From Deltaproteobacteria bacterium (GTDB taxonomy: Bacteria; Myxococcota_A; UBA9160; SMWR01), in contig JAFDDG010000012.1 in the NCBI GenBank assembly GCA_019310965.1, positions 1 to 64,000 on the forward strand: 64,000 nt of DNA. Reading direction: 5' to 3'. A program made the position numbers and the translations under genes. Below are positions 1 through 9,865 of the stretch, one piece after another. The notes under the pieces were generated by a model. That model was not told where the DNA came from and made no database searches. It saw nothing but the letters and a program-made list of their open reading frames with translations. Within the stretch, counting starts at the first letter, position 1; every line of letters starts with the position of its first letter.

Positions 1-90
1 CGCTCGCAGCGCCCGCGTCGCTCGCAGCGCCCGCGTCGCTCGCAGCGCCCGCATCGCTCGCAGCGCCCGCGTCGCTCGCAGCGCCCGCGT
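1..90. repeat. 18-bp in-frame tandem repeat (cgctcgcagcgcccgcgt), 5 copies visible, continues to window edge
   Basis: Copies at 1-18, 19-36, 37-54 (one mismatch), 55-72, 73-90; encodes SDAGAA on minus strand within the S6 tail. Confidence 0.97.
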
Positions 91-586
91 CGCCCGCAGC
101 GTCGCTCGCGGAAGCCTCCGCGGCCGCCTCCGCGGCCGCCTGCTTGCTCTGGGCCTCGAGGGCCGCCCGCCGCTCGGCCTCTTCCTCGACCGCTCGGGCG
201 GCTTCCTCGGCCTCGCGCTGGGCCCGTTCGGCCGCCTTCTCAGCGCGAATGCGCTCGAGCTCGGCGGCCTCGGCCTTGCGCGCCTCCACATCGGCGACAT
301 TCGGATTGCCGAGCACGGTCAGGAAGCGCAGCACCGAGTCGTCGAGGCGCATGGCGCGCTCGAGTTCGCTGCTGGCCTTGCCCTCGTCGAGGAAGAAGAT
401 GGTGAGGTATTGCCCCTTCTGGAACTTCTTGATGGGGTAGGCCAGCCGACGCTTGCCCATGTCGTCGTAGAAGAGCTTCGAGGCGCCGCTCTTCTCGAGC
501 ACCTCCTCGAAGCGCGCGCACATCTGCGCGACGCCCTCGTCCGAGAGCTCCGGCTGGATGATGAAAGTAGTCTCGTATTCCCGCAC
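1..586 (-). CDS. rpsF: 30S ribosomal protein S6 with Ala/Glu-rich and (SDAGAA)n C-terminal extension; 3' end runs off window
   Basis: Manual translation from GTG at 586: VREYETTFIIQPELSDEGVAQMCARFEEVLEKSGASKLFYDDMGKRRLAYPIKKFQKGQY..., S6-like; GGAGGA Shine-Dalgarno upstream. Not in ORF track because it is open at the window edge. Confidence 0.9.
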   Translation of the reverse strand, partial: MREYETTFIIQPELSDEGVAQMCARFEEVLEKSGASKLFYDDMGKRRLAYPIKKFQKGQYLTIFFLDEGKASSELERAMRLDDSVLRFLTVLGNPNVADVEARKAEAAELERIRAEKAAERAQREAEEAARAVEEEAERRAALEAQSKQAAAEAAAEASASDAAGDAGAASDAGAASDAGAASDAGAASDAGAAS

Positions 587-900
587 TCGATCTCCTCCTC
601 ACGGTCGGGGCCAGACCCCGAGCCCACGCTCGACGGGCGCTCCTGCGGGAGGCGCCCCGGCCTGGGCTGAGGAAAACGCGGCGGAAGAGCCCGCCGCGGG
701 CAGCGTTATTAACACACCCACCGCACAACGGAAACTGGTCCCCGCAGGGGCCGGCGCCGCCGGGCGGGCCCTGCGGAAGCCAGAGCGTCAGCCCCGCTCG
801 GCGGGTAACGTTCGCGCGCACCGAACCACGCGCAGAGGCAAGACCGTCGGACGGGCGTCCCGCGGCGCCCGAGATCGTACTCAGGAGCGGTATCCCACCG

Positions 901-2094
901 ATGGACGCAGCCGGCCGACGCGTGGTCGCGATCGCAATGAGCACCCAGGCCGTCGCCATCGGCACGACCTTCGGCTCGTTCAGCCTCTTCGTGCAGCCCC
1001 TCGAGCGCGCCTTCGACGCCGCGCGCTGGCAGGTGAGCCTGGGGCCGGGGCTGCTGGTGGTGGCGCTCGCGATCGGTGGCATGACGCTCGGCTCAGTGAT
1101 GGACCGCGGCGCCATCCGCCCGGTGATGCTGGCCGCCGCGGTGTGTCACGCGTCGGCACTGTTGCTTGCCTCCCAGGCGACGAGTCTGCTCGCCCTCGGC
1201 GCCGCCGGTTTCGGGCTCGGGCTTACGGTGCCACCACTCGGGCCACTGGGCGGATCGACCCTCATAGGGCGCGTCGTCGTCGCGGAACGCGGGCGGGCAC
1301 TCGGCATCATGAACATGGGCGCGCCCCTTGGCGGCCTCGCCTTCGCGACGCTGGCCGGCTTTGCGCTCGAAGCCTGGGGCTGGCGCACGACGTTGCTGCT
1401 CTTCGCAGGCTTTTCCGCGGTCATCACCATCCCGGCCGCGTGGTGGGTGCCGCGCGCTTTCGAGGGCACCGGAGCGGCCGATGGCGACGAACCCGAAGCG
1501 GACTGGAGCATGGCGCGGTTGGCGCGCTCGCCGGCATTCCTGCTCCTCGGGCTAGTGTTCGCCCTCGGCACCGGCCTCGCGACGGGTTGGATGAGCCAGC
1601 TGGCACCCTATTTCTCCGGGCTCGGGCTGTCGTTGCGCGCCACGGCTCTCGTCGTCGCCGCCGGCGGTGGCATCGCCGTGATCGGAACCTTGTCGATGGG
1701 ATCATTGGCGGACCGCGTATCCCCCGCCCTGCTACTCGGCGTCGTGCTCGGCGCCGGCAGCCTCTGCTGGATCGTCTACGCGAGCGGCGTGTCGGTACCC
1801 GTTGCAATCACCACCGCACTCGTCTTCGGGGCCCTCACTGGGGGACTGATGCCCCTCTACACGCAGCTGGTGGCACAGCGCTTCGGCACCACTTCGCTGG
1901 GCCGCGCCCTCGGGCTCACGAACCTGCTGATGCTGCCCGTAAGCGCGATCTCGGGCCCACTCGCCGCCGCGGCCTATGACACGACTGGAAGCTACCGCGT
2001 GGCGCTGCTCGGCTTCGTCGTGGTGTACGCACTGGCGATATTCTCGCTCGTCGCGTCGGGCAGGCGGCTGGCGCCGGACGGGAGAGCGCAGTAG
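901..2094 (+). CDS. MFS transporter
   Basis: ORF 397 aa with about 12 hydrophobic segments, MFS-like 'GSVMDRGAIRPVM' and 'LADRVSP' loops. Confidence 0.85.
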   Translation: MDAAGRRVVAIAMSTQAVAIGTTFGSFSLFVQPLERAFDAARWQVSLGPGLLVVALAIGGMTLGSVMDRGAIRPVMLAAAVCHASALLLASQATSLLALGAAGFGLGLTVPPLGPLGGSTLIGRVVVAERGRALGIMNMGAPLGGLAFATLAGFALEAWGWRTTLLLFAGFSAVITIPAAWWVPRAFEGTGAADGDEPEADWSMARLARSPAFLLLGLVFALGTGLATGWMSQLAPYFSGLGLSLRATALVVAAGGGIAVIGTLSMGSLADRVSPALLLGVVLGAGSLCWIVYASGVSVPVAITTALVFGALTGGLMPLYTQLVAQRFGTTSLGRALGLTNLLMLPVSAISGPLAAAAYDTTGSYRVALLGFVVVYALAIFSLVASGRRLAPDGRAQ

Positions 2095-2157
2095 CGCACG
2101 GGCGAGCAGCGGAGAGGTCCTTGCGCCTCCGCTTCGATCGAGATCCGAGCTGCGCTG

Positions 2158-2733
2158 CTAGGCGGGGCCGTCACCCAGGAGGCACGCGTGAACGCGCGTG
2201 TCGGACGTCAGCTCGGGATGAAAGGTCGTCGCGATCACATTTCGCTGCCGGACGGCAACCGGCCAGCCGTCGACGCGCGCCAACACCTCGACGCCCTCGC
2301 CCGGGTCGAGCAGACGCGGCGCTCGAATGAAGACGCAGCTGAGGCCTTCGAAGCCCGGAGCGGTCTCGTCTGCCGGCGCCTCGAAAGAATCGACCTGGCT
2401 GCCATAGGCGTTGCGCAGCGCCACGACGTCGAGAAGCCCCAGGCTGCGCACCGGGTGGTTCTCGACTTCGCGGGCCAGCAACACCGCGCCCGCGCAGGTG
2501 CCGAGTACTCGCTTGCCCGACGCCGCAAAGGCCTCGAGCGGCTCGTAGAGGCCGAGCCGCTCGAGGCCCTTGGCGATGGTGGTGCTCTCGCCTCCCGGGA
2601 GCACCAGCGCGTCGAGTCCGTCGAGATCGAAGGCGTGACGCACTGCGACGACTTCAACGCCGAGCACGCGCAGCACGCGCGCGTGAGCCTCGACGTCGCC
2701 CTGGATCGCCAGGATGCCGACCCGCTGGCCCAT
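2158..2733 (-). CDS. pdxT: Pyridoxal 5'-phosphate synthase glutaminase subunit PdxT
   Basis: VGILAIQGDVEAHARVL..., LVLPGGESTTI, GTCAGAVLLA; adjacent to pdxS. Confidence 0.95.
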   Translation of the reverse strand: MGQRVGILAIQGDVEAHARVLRVLGVEVVAVRHAFDLDGLDALVLPGGESTTIAKGLERLGLYEPLEAFAASGKRVLGTCAGAVLLAREVENHPVRSLGLLDVVALRNAYGSQVDSFEAPADETAPGFEGLSCVFIRAPRLLDPGEGVEVLARVDGWPVAVRQRNVIATTFHPELTSDTRVHACLLGDGPA

Positions 2734-2739
2734 CCGACC

Positions 2740-3663
2740 CTACCAGCCCCGATTCGCCAGGCGCTCGTTCTCGGCGAGCGTCTCCATCTCGATGCCGGGC
2801 ATCGCGCCGCCCAGGCCGCGGCTCGCGGCCAGGATCTCGCCGGCCTCCTGCCAGTGCGTGGTGGCGCGCACCACCGCTGCGGCGCGCGCCGCCGGATCCT
2901 CGCTCTTGAAGATGCCCGAACCCACGAAGACGGCCTCGGCGCCGAGCGCCATGCACAGCGCCGCATCCGCGGGGGTCGCGACGCCGCCCGCCGCGAAGTT
3001 CGGCACCGGCAACTTGCCCGTCTGCGCCACGGCGCACACCAGATCGAGCGGCGCACGCAGCTCCTTCGCGGCGGCCGGTAGCTCTTCGGAAGCCAGCGCC
3101 TGGATCGCGCGCATGTCGCCGTTCACCTTGCGCAGGTGACGCACGGCCTCGACGATATTGCCGCTGCCGGCTTCGCCCTTGGTGCGAATCATCGCGGCGC
3201 CTTCGGAGATGCGCCGCAGTGCCTCGCCCAGGTCGCGACAGCCGCACACGAAGGGCGAACGGAAGTCGTGCTTCCAGATGTGGTGCTCCTCGTCGGCCGG
3301 GGTCAGCACCTCGCTCTCGTCGATGAAGTCGACACCGAGCGCCTCGAGAACCCGCGCCTCGACGAAGTGACCGATGCGCACCTTCGCCATCACGGGAATC
3401 GACACCACGCGCTGGATGCCCTCGATGACCTCCATCGAGCACATGCGCGCGACGCCACCTTCCTTGCGGATGTCCGACGGCACGCGCTCCAGGGCCATCA
3501 CCGCGGCGGCCCCCGCGTCCTCGGCCACCTTGGCCTGCTCCGCAGTGGTGACGTCCATGATGACGCCGCCCTTCAGCATCTCGGCCAGGCCGACCTTGAT
3601 GTCGAAGCTCTCGGCACCCTTGCGGGCGCCGTTGCCCGCTCTTTTCTCGCTCTGCTGGCTCAT
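2740..3663 (-). CDS. pdxS: Pyridoxal 5'-phosphate synthase lyase subunit PdxS
   Basis: [44 protein letters not shown]: highly conserved PdxS N-terminus. Confidence 0.98.
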   Translation of the reverse strand: MSQQSEKRAGNGARKGAESFDIKVGLAEMLKGGVIMDVTTAEQAKVAEDAGAAAVMALERVPSDIRKEGGVARMCSMEVIEGIQRVVSIPVMAKVRIGHFVEARVLEALGVDFIDESEVLTPADEEHHIWKHDFRSPFVCGCRDLGEALRRISEGAAMIRTKGEAGSGNIVEAVRHLRKVNGDMRAIQALASEELPAAAKELRAPLDLVCAVAQTGKLPVPNFAAGGVATPADAALCMALGAEAVFVGSGIFKSEDPAARAAAVVRATTHWQEAGEILAASRGLGGAMPGIEMETLAENERLANRGW

Positions 3664-3902
3664 CTCGTGTCCTCCAAAACTCTCTCGCAGTGTCGAGTGA
3701 TTTCCGTGATCCGACGGAGACGCGCCGCGCCGCGCGTACGCCGACTACTCCGCGTCGTTACAGGGTTTCGCCCAGCGCCTCGACGCCCCGGCGCAGCTCC
3801 ACCTCGTTCGCTGTCCCGGAACGGGCCCCCGACAATCGGCCAGAGCTGGAAACAGTACATGCAGGAATCGACCCCGCCATTGACCGGACGATACCCAGTC
3901 GA

Positions 3903-5201
3903 TCAATTCGTGGCGGTCTTCTCGCGGGCGCCCGACGCCCGCCCCGGATCCGCGTCGCGCCCGAAGCCGAGCAGCCGTCCGATCAAGATGGAGGCCAGCC
4001 CGACGAAGCCCGAGAAGAGCGCGCCCATCTTGCCCTCCCCCAACAGCTTGGGGTCGACGAAGGCGGCGCCCGCCACGAAGAGCGCCACGGTGAGCCCCAG
4101 CGCCGCCACGAAGCCAGCCATCAAGAGGTCCCGGGGCCCCATGCGCGCGGGCAAGGGAAAACCGGCCTTGATGGCGAGCCAGCCGCAGCCACTCACACCG
4201 AGGGTCTTGCCGATAACCAGCGATGCGAGGATCAGCCAGGTCATCGGCCCGATGCCGGCGAGTTCGACGCCGGCGTTTGCAAACGAGAAGAAAAAGAGCC
4301 CGAAGTCCACGAAGAGCTTGAGCTGATGTTCGAAAAGGTGGAGCGGCGAGTGCTCGATCTGCAGATCCTGGGCCAGCGGCTCGCCCATGAGGTCGACCTC
4401 GTCTCTTCCGCGAAACAGACCGGTGTCGCGCCGCGGCCCGGGCAGGAAGGGCACGATCGTCACCAACGCCAGCGCCGGATGCAGGTGCGCGAGGATCAGC
4501 CCGGACCAGGCCAGCGGCCCCGCCAGAGCGATGTAGGGCTCCCACCGGCTGACGCCCAGGCGCCGCAGCGCGTATGCCAGCGCCATGCCGGCCAGCACCA
4601 AGCCCAGGAACTCGGGGCGCGCCGGATGCACCGGGTCGCCGTAGAAGATCGCGATGATCACGAGCCCGATGGCATCGTCCGCCACCGCCAGGAGCAGCAG
4701 GAAGTTCACCGCCGGGTGACCCTTGCCGAAGACGGTTCGCGCGACCAGCCACGCCAGCGCGATGTCCGTTGCCGTCGGCACGCCCCAGCCGCGGGCGAGC
4801 GCAGCGCGATCGTGCAAGCCCGGCTCGTACACCCCCGTCTGGAAGAGCAGCTGCAGGCCGACGAAGAAGACCAACACCGGCCCGATCACGCCGCCCAGCG
4901 TGGCCAGCAGCGGGTTGACGGCCTTGGCGGGCGGGTTGAGCGCTCCCCCCGGCAGGCACGACTCCGTGATCTCCTTCGCGGCGACCCCGAAGAAGAAGAC
5001 CATGAAGACGTCGTTGATCAGGAAATGGACGGTGAGCGGATGCCCGAGGATCGAGACGTCGCCAAAGGGCCGGCCCTCGATCACCTCGTGATACCAGTGC
5101 GGCGCCAGATTGGCGGCGAGCAGGGCCACCGCCACGCCGGCCAGCAGCGGAAGCGAGAACTCCTGCAATAGGTTGATGAAGCCGTGGTTCCGCTCGCTCA
5201 A
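3903..5201 (-). CDS. nhaA: Na+/H+ antiporter NhaA
   Basis: GWGVPTATDIALAWL and VADDAIGLVIIAIFY match NhaA family motifs. Confidence 0.93.
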   Translation of the reverse strand: MSERNHGFINLLQEFSLPLLAGVAVALLAANLAPHWYHEVIEGRPFGDVSILGHPLTVHFLINDVFMVFFFGVAAKEITESCLPGGALNPPAKAVNPLLATLGGVIGPVLVFFVGLQLLFQTGVYEPGLHDRAALARGWGVPTATDIALAWLVARTVFGKGHPAVNFLLLLAVADDAIGLVIIAIFYGDPVHPARPEFLGLVLAGMALAYALRRLGVSRWEPYIALAGPLAWSGLILAHLHPALALVTIVPFLPGPRRDTGLFRGRDEVDLMGEPLAQDLQIEHSPLHLFEHQLKLFVDFGLFFFSFANAGVELAGIGPMTWLILASLVIGKTLGVSGCGWLAIKAGFPLPARMGPRDLLMAGFVAALGLTVALFVAGAAFVDPKLLGEGKMGALFSGFVGLASILIGRLLGFGRDADPGRASGAREKTATN

Positions 5202-5275
5202 GAATCACACTCCGGCTCGCCGCGCATCAGTCTCGCGCGAGCTCCCTGGTCGTCCCTGCCACTCACGCCGCCCGC

Positions 5276-5869
5276 TCACCCATCCGCGTCCGGCTCCACC
5301 CCGTTGAAGCGATTCATCGCCGTTTCGACTCCCTCGAGCAACGCAACCGCGATGGCCTCCGCGCCGGTCGCGAGCAGGCCCGAGAGCTCCGCGGCCTGCT
5401 GCGATGAGAACGGCGCCAGTACCCAGTCCGCGGTGTCCAGTATGCCGTCCGGACGCCCCACACCGAAACGCAATCGCGCAAATTGTCGCGAGTCGAGCGC
5501 CGCGATGATGTCGGAGACGCCGTTGTGACCTCCGGGCCCGCCGGCAGGGCGCAGCCGCAAACGCCCGAAAGGCAGATCCACCTCGTCGTGGGCGACGAGT
5601 AGATCCCGGGCCGGATCCTCGATCCTCAGACCCGCCAGGGCCCGGGCCACCGGATCCCCGGAACGATTCATGAAGGTCAGGGGCTCGAAGACGGCAACTT
5701 CTTCGTCCCGGCCGGGCAGCCAGCCGCGGCCGAGGCGCCCGTCGTAGCAGGCCTCGTCCAGCGCAATCGAGCAGCGTGCGGCAAACTGCTCGACCACGCG
5801 GAACCCGACGTTGTGCCGGGTGTTCTCGTACCGCGGCCCGGGATTCCCGAGTCCGACGACCAATCGCAT
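5276..5869 (-). CDS. pth: Peptidyl-tRNA hydrolase
   Basis: MRLVVGLGNPGPRYENTRHNVGF..., KPLTFMNRSG-like and HDEVDLPFGRLRLRPAGGPGGHNG motifs. Confidence 0.97.
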   Translation of the reverse strand: MRLVVGLGNPGPRYENTRHNVGFRVVEQFAARCSIALDEACYDGRLGRGWLPGRDEEVAVFEPLTFMNRSGDPVARALAGLRIEDPARDLLVAHDEVDLPFGRLRLRPAGGPGGHNGVSDIIAALDSRQFARLRFGVGRPDGILDTADWVLAPFSSQQAAELSGLLATGAEAIAVALLEGVETAMNRFNGVEPDADG

Positions 5870-5881
5870 CGGCGCCGCCGA

Positions 5882-6568
5882 TCAGGCGTCGCTCTTCTCT
5901 TCGGGGGGCTTTTCGCCAGCCTCTTCCGACGTCCCTTCGGCGGGCGCGGCCTCGGCCTCCTCCCCTTCCCCGAGACCCTCTTCCGGTACGACCTCTTCCT
6001 CTTCCTTCATCGGAGCCACGACGGAGACGACCGAGAGGTTCGGGTCGCTCTTGAGCTCCACGCTTTCCGGCAGCGCAATGTCGCTGACGTGCAGCGACTG
6101 GCCGAGCTCGAGATTCGTCACGTCGGCCATGAGCTCCCTCGGAATCGAGAGCGGCAGGCAGCTCAGCTCGATCTCGCGCAGAGCCTGGTCCAGCACGCCG
6201 CCGGCCTCCACGCCCGCGGCCTTGCCGGTTATGTGCACCGGCACCGAGACGTCGACGCGCTGCTCGAGATCCACGGTGTAGAAGTCGGCGTGCAGATACG
6301 AACCACGCACGGGATCGCGCTGCAGCTCCTTCAGCAGCACCATGGTGCCGTCGACGCTGCCTCCCCCCTGGAGGTTGATCAGGGTATTCATGCCGGCATC
6401 GCTGGCATCGAGCAGCTTGTGCAGCGCCACGGGATCGAGGGCGAGCCCAACGGACTCCCTGCCCTTGCCGTAGCACACGGCAGGAATGCGCCCCGCGGCG
6501 CGGATCTTGCGTGCGACGCCCTTGCCGACGGCGTCGCGGACTTCGACTTGTAGTGCGTTCTCGGGCAC
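5882..6568 (-). CDS. rplY: 50S ribosomal protein L25/general stress protein Ctc
   Basis: GTG start at 6568 (VPENALQVEVRDAVGKGVARKIRAAGRIPAVCYGKGRES); the upstream ATG in the ORF track overlaps prs and is unlikely. Acidic Ctc-type C-terminus. Confidence 0.92.
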   Translation of the reverse strand: MPENALQVEVRDAVGKGVARKIRAAGRIPAVCYGKGRESVGLALDPVALHKLLDASDAGMNTLINLQGGGSVDGTMVLLKELQRDPVRGSYLHADFYTVDLEQRVDVSVPVHITGKAAGVEAGGVLDQALREIELSCLPLSIPRELMADVTNLELGQSLHVSDIALPESVELKSDPNLSVVSVVAPMKEEEEVVPEEGLGEGEEAEAAPAEGTSEEAGEKPPEEKSDA

Positions 6569-6584
6569 CGTGAACTCCTGGTCT

Positions 6585-7535
6585 TCAGACGAAGAGCGAG
6601 CTGACGCTCTCCTCGTTGTTGATGCGGCGAATCGCTTCGCCGAGTAGATGCGCAATGCTGACCACGCGGAAGCGGTCGATCTCGAGAGCTTCGGGCCGCA
6701 GTCCAATCGTGTCGGTCACCACCACTTCCTCGAGCACCGACTCGTCGATACGCTTGGTAGCAGGACCGGACAGCACCGGGTGGGTAATCGCTGCGGAGAC
6801 CGTCTCTGCACCCTCGCGGGCCAGCGCGCGAGCCGCCTCCGTGAGGGTTCCGGCGGTGTCGACGATGTCGTCGACGATGACACATGTGCGGCCCTTCACG
6901 TCGCCGACGATGTTCATCACTTCGGAGACGTTCGCCGCTTCGCGCCGCTTGTCGACGATGGCCAACGTTGCATCCAGGCGCTTCGCGTAAGCGCGTGAGC
7001 GCTCCACGCCACCGGCATCCGGCGACACGATGGTGAGCTGCTTGTTGCCGTAGCGCTCGCGAATCGCATCCAACAACACCGGCGACGCGTAGAGGTTGTC
7101 CACGGGGATGTTGAAGAAGCCCTGGATCTGCCCGGCGTGCAAGTCGAGGCAGAGAACGCGATCGGTGCCGGCGGTGCCGATCAGGTCCGCCACCAGCTTC
7201 GCGGTGATCGGCACGCGCGGGTTCACCTTGCGATCCTGCCGGGCGTAGCCGAAGTAGGGGATCACTGCCGTGATGCGACGCGCCGAGCTGCGGCGCAGCG
7301 CATCCACCATGATCAAGAGCTCCATGATGTGGCGGTTCGCGGGTGCCGAAGTCGACTGCAGCACGAAGCAATCCATGCCGCGCACGTTCTCGCCGAGCTC
7401 GACCATGATCTCGCCGTCGCTGAAGTTCCCGACATCGGCCTTGCCGACCTCGATGTCGAGATAGCTCGCCACCGCGTTCGCCAGAGCGGGGCTGGCATTG
7501 CCCGAAAAAATCTTCAGATTCGGCATCTCATCCAT
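6585..7535 (-). CDS. prs: Ribose-phosphate pyrophosphokinase
   Basis: [63 protein letters not shown]. Confidence 0.98.
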   Translation of the reverse strand: MDEMPNLKIFSGNASPALANAVASYLDIEVGKADVGNFSDGEIMVELGENVRGMDCFVLQSTSAPANRHIMELLIMVDALRRSSARRITAVIPYFGYARQDRKVNPRVPITAKLVADLIGTAGTDRVLCLDLHAGQIQGFFNIPVDNLYASPVLLDAIRERYGNKQLTIVSPDAGGVERSRAYAKRLDATLAIVDKRREAANVSEVMNIVGDVKGRTCVIVDDIVDTAGTLTEAARALAREGAETVSAAITHPVLSGPATKRIDESVLEEVVVTDTIGLRPEALEIDRFRVVSIAHLLGEAIRRINNEESVSSLFV

Positions 7536-7564
7536 CCGTCAACGGTCTGCACCGCCCATCGCGC

Positions 7565-7640
<76 letters not shown>

Positions 7641-7700
7641 GGAAGCGTTCGATCGAACGGCCCCCGGCGCCAGCCGGGCCACGCTCAGCGATTCGGCATC

Positions 7701-8585
7701 CTATCCGGATTCGCCCGTCCTCGCGACCCGAAGCCAGATTCCGCTCTCCACCCCGGAGAGGAACCTCTCCCGCGCCGCTGTGACCGCTTCCAGGCTCTCG
7801 AACACGCCGTAGAGGGTAGCGCCGCTGCCGGAGAGCCCGACCACCCCGGCACCCGCGGCCTCGAGAGCCAGCCGCAGAGACGCGAGCTCCGGGCAGAGCT
7901 GAGTCGCGGCCGGCTCGAGATCGTTGCGAACCAGCTGCCGGAGCGCCGGCGCCTGCGGACGGGCCAGCGCGGCGGCCAGATCCGGGCCCAGCGGCCCGGC
8001 GGACGGCGGACGGGACGCTGCATACGCGCGAAAGACCGCCGCCGTCTCCAACGGCCGGCCGGGATTTGCCAGCAACAGCCAGAAACGCGGCAGGCTGCCG
8101 ACCAGCGGCTCCCGGCGCTCCCCGACGCCGCTCACCCGAGCGGGCCCAGGCGACAGGAAAAAGGGGACGTCGGCGCCGAGGGCCAGCGCCATGCGCTCGA
8201 GCTCCGCCGGCGCCACGGCACCGGGAAAGCGTTGCGCCAGGCCCCGCAAGATGGCGCCCGCATCGCTCGAGCCGCCTCCCAGGCCCGCCGCAGCCGGTAC
8301 CCGCTTGGCGAGTCGCACCCGCAGCTCGCAGCTGAGCCCAGCGGCCGCGCAGAACGCCAGGGCGGCGCGTACCACCAGATTTTCCGAACCACTCGGCAAA
8401 TCGTCCCGCGGCGGGTCGAGTTCGAGGTGCACACCGGCGCCGGCGGTCTCGTCTACCTCGAGCTCGAGTTCGTCGGCGAGATCCAGCGGCAGGAATACGC
8501 TCTCGAGCTCGTGAAAGCCGTCCGGACGCCGGCCGGCGACGCGCAGGCCGAGGTTGATCTTGGCAGGGGCGACGAGGCGCAGCAC
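7701..8585 (-). CDS. ispE: 4-diphosphocytidyl-2-C-methyl-D-erythritol kinase
   Basis: APAKINLGLRVAGRRPDGFHELESVF and PAAAGLGGGSSDAGAIL GHMP kinase motifs. Confidence 0.96.
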   Translation of the reverse strand: MLRLVAPAKINLGLRVAGRRPDGFHELESVFLPLDLADELELEVDETAGAGVHLELDPPRDDLPSGSENLVVRAALAFCAAAGLSCELRVRLAKRVPAAAGLGGGSSDAGAILRGLAQRFPGAVAPAELERMALALGADVPFFLSPGPARVSGVGERREPLVGSLPRFWLLLANPGRPLETAAVFRAYAASRPPSAGPLGPDLAAALARPQAPALRQLVRNDLEPAATQLCPELASLRLALEAAGAGVVGLSGSGATLYGVFESLEAVTAARERFLSGVESGIWLRVARTGESG

Positions 8586-8960
8586 CTACTCCGCGGCGGC
8601 CTTGCCCGCCTCGAGGAAGCGCATGCGCAGCTCGTACAGGAGCCCATCGAGGAACTGAGTCTCCTCCGCATCGAGATTGCCTCGAGTCCTGCTCTGCAGC
8701 ATTTCGAGGGCATCGATGGTCTGCTGCGCCAGCGGCAGGTTCTTCTGCTCGACGGGTTTGCCGGTCTCCGGATCGCCGACGACGCCCAGCTGGTAGAGGG
8801 CCGACGTGGCGAGAGAGAGACAGAAGTTCGAGAAATCGACCCGGGGAAGATTGCCGGTCGTCTCTTCCGTCTCCGGGCCAGAGGCGGCCTCCGACTCCCC
8901 AGCCCCGCGCTTATCGACCACCGTGAAGCCGCGATCCTGCTTGCTTTCGTCTTCATTCAT
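8586..8960 (-). CDS. DUF1844 domain-containing protein
   Basis: PRVDFSNFCLSLATSALYQLGVVGDPETGKPVEQKNLPLAQQTIDALEML... matches the DUF1844 family pattern. Confidence 0.88.
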   Translation of the reverse strand: MNEDESKQDRGFTVVDKRGAGESEAASGPETEETTGNLPRVDFSNFCLSLATSALYQLGVVGDPETGKPVEQKNLPLAQQTIDALEMLQSRTRGNLDAEETQFLDGLLYELRMRFLEAGKAAAE

Positions 8961-9574
8961 CTCGTCTGCTCTCCCAAGCTCGCGGCACCCGCATCGATGA
9001 GCGTCATCTCGCGATAAGCGCGAGCAAAGCGTTGCACGACCGTAACGCTGCTGCCCAGCGCCACGAGCCAGAGCGCCGGCACCAGCAACCCAAAGAGCGA
9101 CCCCGCCGCCAGCACGACGATGCGCTCACCACGTTCGAACAGGCCGACCTTGAAGCCTGGCACCACCTGCTCGGCCTTGGCCTGCGCGTAGGAGACGAGC
9201 ACGCTGACCGCCAGCGCATAGCCCGTGAGGAGCACGAGCCCCACGTCACCCTGCCGCGCAAAGTAGAGCGTGATGCCCAGCAGCAGCGCCATGTCGACGA
9301 CCCGGTCGAGGGTCGAATCGAGAAACGCGCCGAAGCTGGTGGCGCTGCCATGATGACGTGCCACCACACCGTCAATCAGGTCGAACGCGCCACCCACGAG
9401 AATCAACAGACCGCCGGCGACGAACGCACCGGCTGAGAGCTGGTACGCCGCCACCAGCGACACGCACGCTCCGGTCACGGTCAACGTGTTCGGATTCACG
9501 CGCCGCACGAATAGAAACGGCAGGCCGCGTTTCAGCCAGCCGTCGATGCGGTCGCCGACCTTGGCCTTGATCAC
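8957..9574 (-). CDS. CDP-alcohol phosphatidyltransferase family protein
   Basis: GGAFDLIDGVVARHHGSATSFGAFLDSTLDRVVD matches the DG(x)2AR(x)8G(x)3D(x)3D motif. Confidence 0.93.
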   Translation of the reverse strand: MIKAKVGDRIDGWLKRGLPFLFVRRVNPNTLTVTGACVSLVAAYQLSAGAFVAGGLLILVGGAFDLIDGVVARHHGSATSFGAFLDSTLDRVVDMALLLGITLYFARQGDVGLVLLTGYALAVSVLVSYAQAKAEQVVPGFKVGLFERGERIVVLAAGSLFGLLVPALWLVALGSSVTVVQRFARAYREMTLIDAGAASLGEQTR

Positions 9575-9584
9575 GAGCTAGAGC

Positions 9585-9746
9585 TCAGAGTTCGCCGGAC
9601 GGCGGCTCGGCCTCGACCGGCGCGGCCTTGTCCGCGACATCCGGCAGCTCCGCCAGCCGCTTCTCGAGCTCGTCCTGCTCGATCCAACCACGTCGACGCA
9701 ACATCCGCACGTCGAGTTCGAATTGCTTCATCGATTCGAGATCCAT
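9585..9746 (-). CDS. Small (about 53 aa) protein of unknown function
   Basis: MDLESMKQFELDVRMLRRRGWIEQDELEKRLAELPDVADKAAPVEAEPPSGEL, using internal ATG of the 9585..9818 ORF; plausible codon usage. Confidence 0.55.
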   Translation of the reverse strand: MDLESMKQFELDVRMLRRRGWIEQDELEKRLAELPDVADKAAPVEAEPPSGEL

Positions 9747-9865
9747 GCCCGATACCCTCCTCTGCCACAGCAGCGCAGGCTGCGCCGGCGGCGGCGGAAA
9801 ACCGTAGCAAATTGACACACCTAGGCTGGGTGGTAGCCTGCCTGCCGCCGTCCGGGAGGCCCGCT

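Noticed and set aside
1-90. 18-bp repeats as a CRISPR array
   Set aside because: Direct tandem repeats without spacers, in frame with rpsF.
3136-5171. 396- and 493-aa plus-strand ORFs (3136..4326, 3690..5171)
   Set aside because: Antisense to pdxS and nhaA, which are unambiguous.
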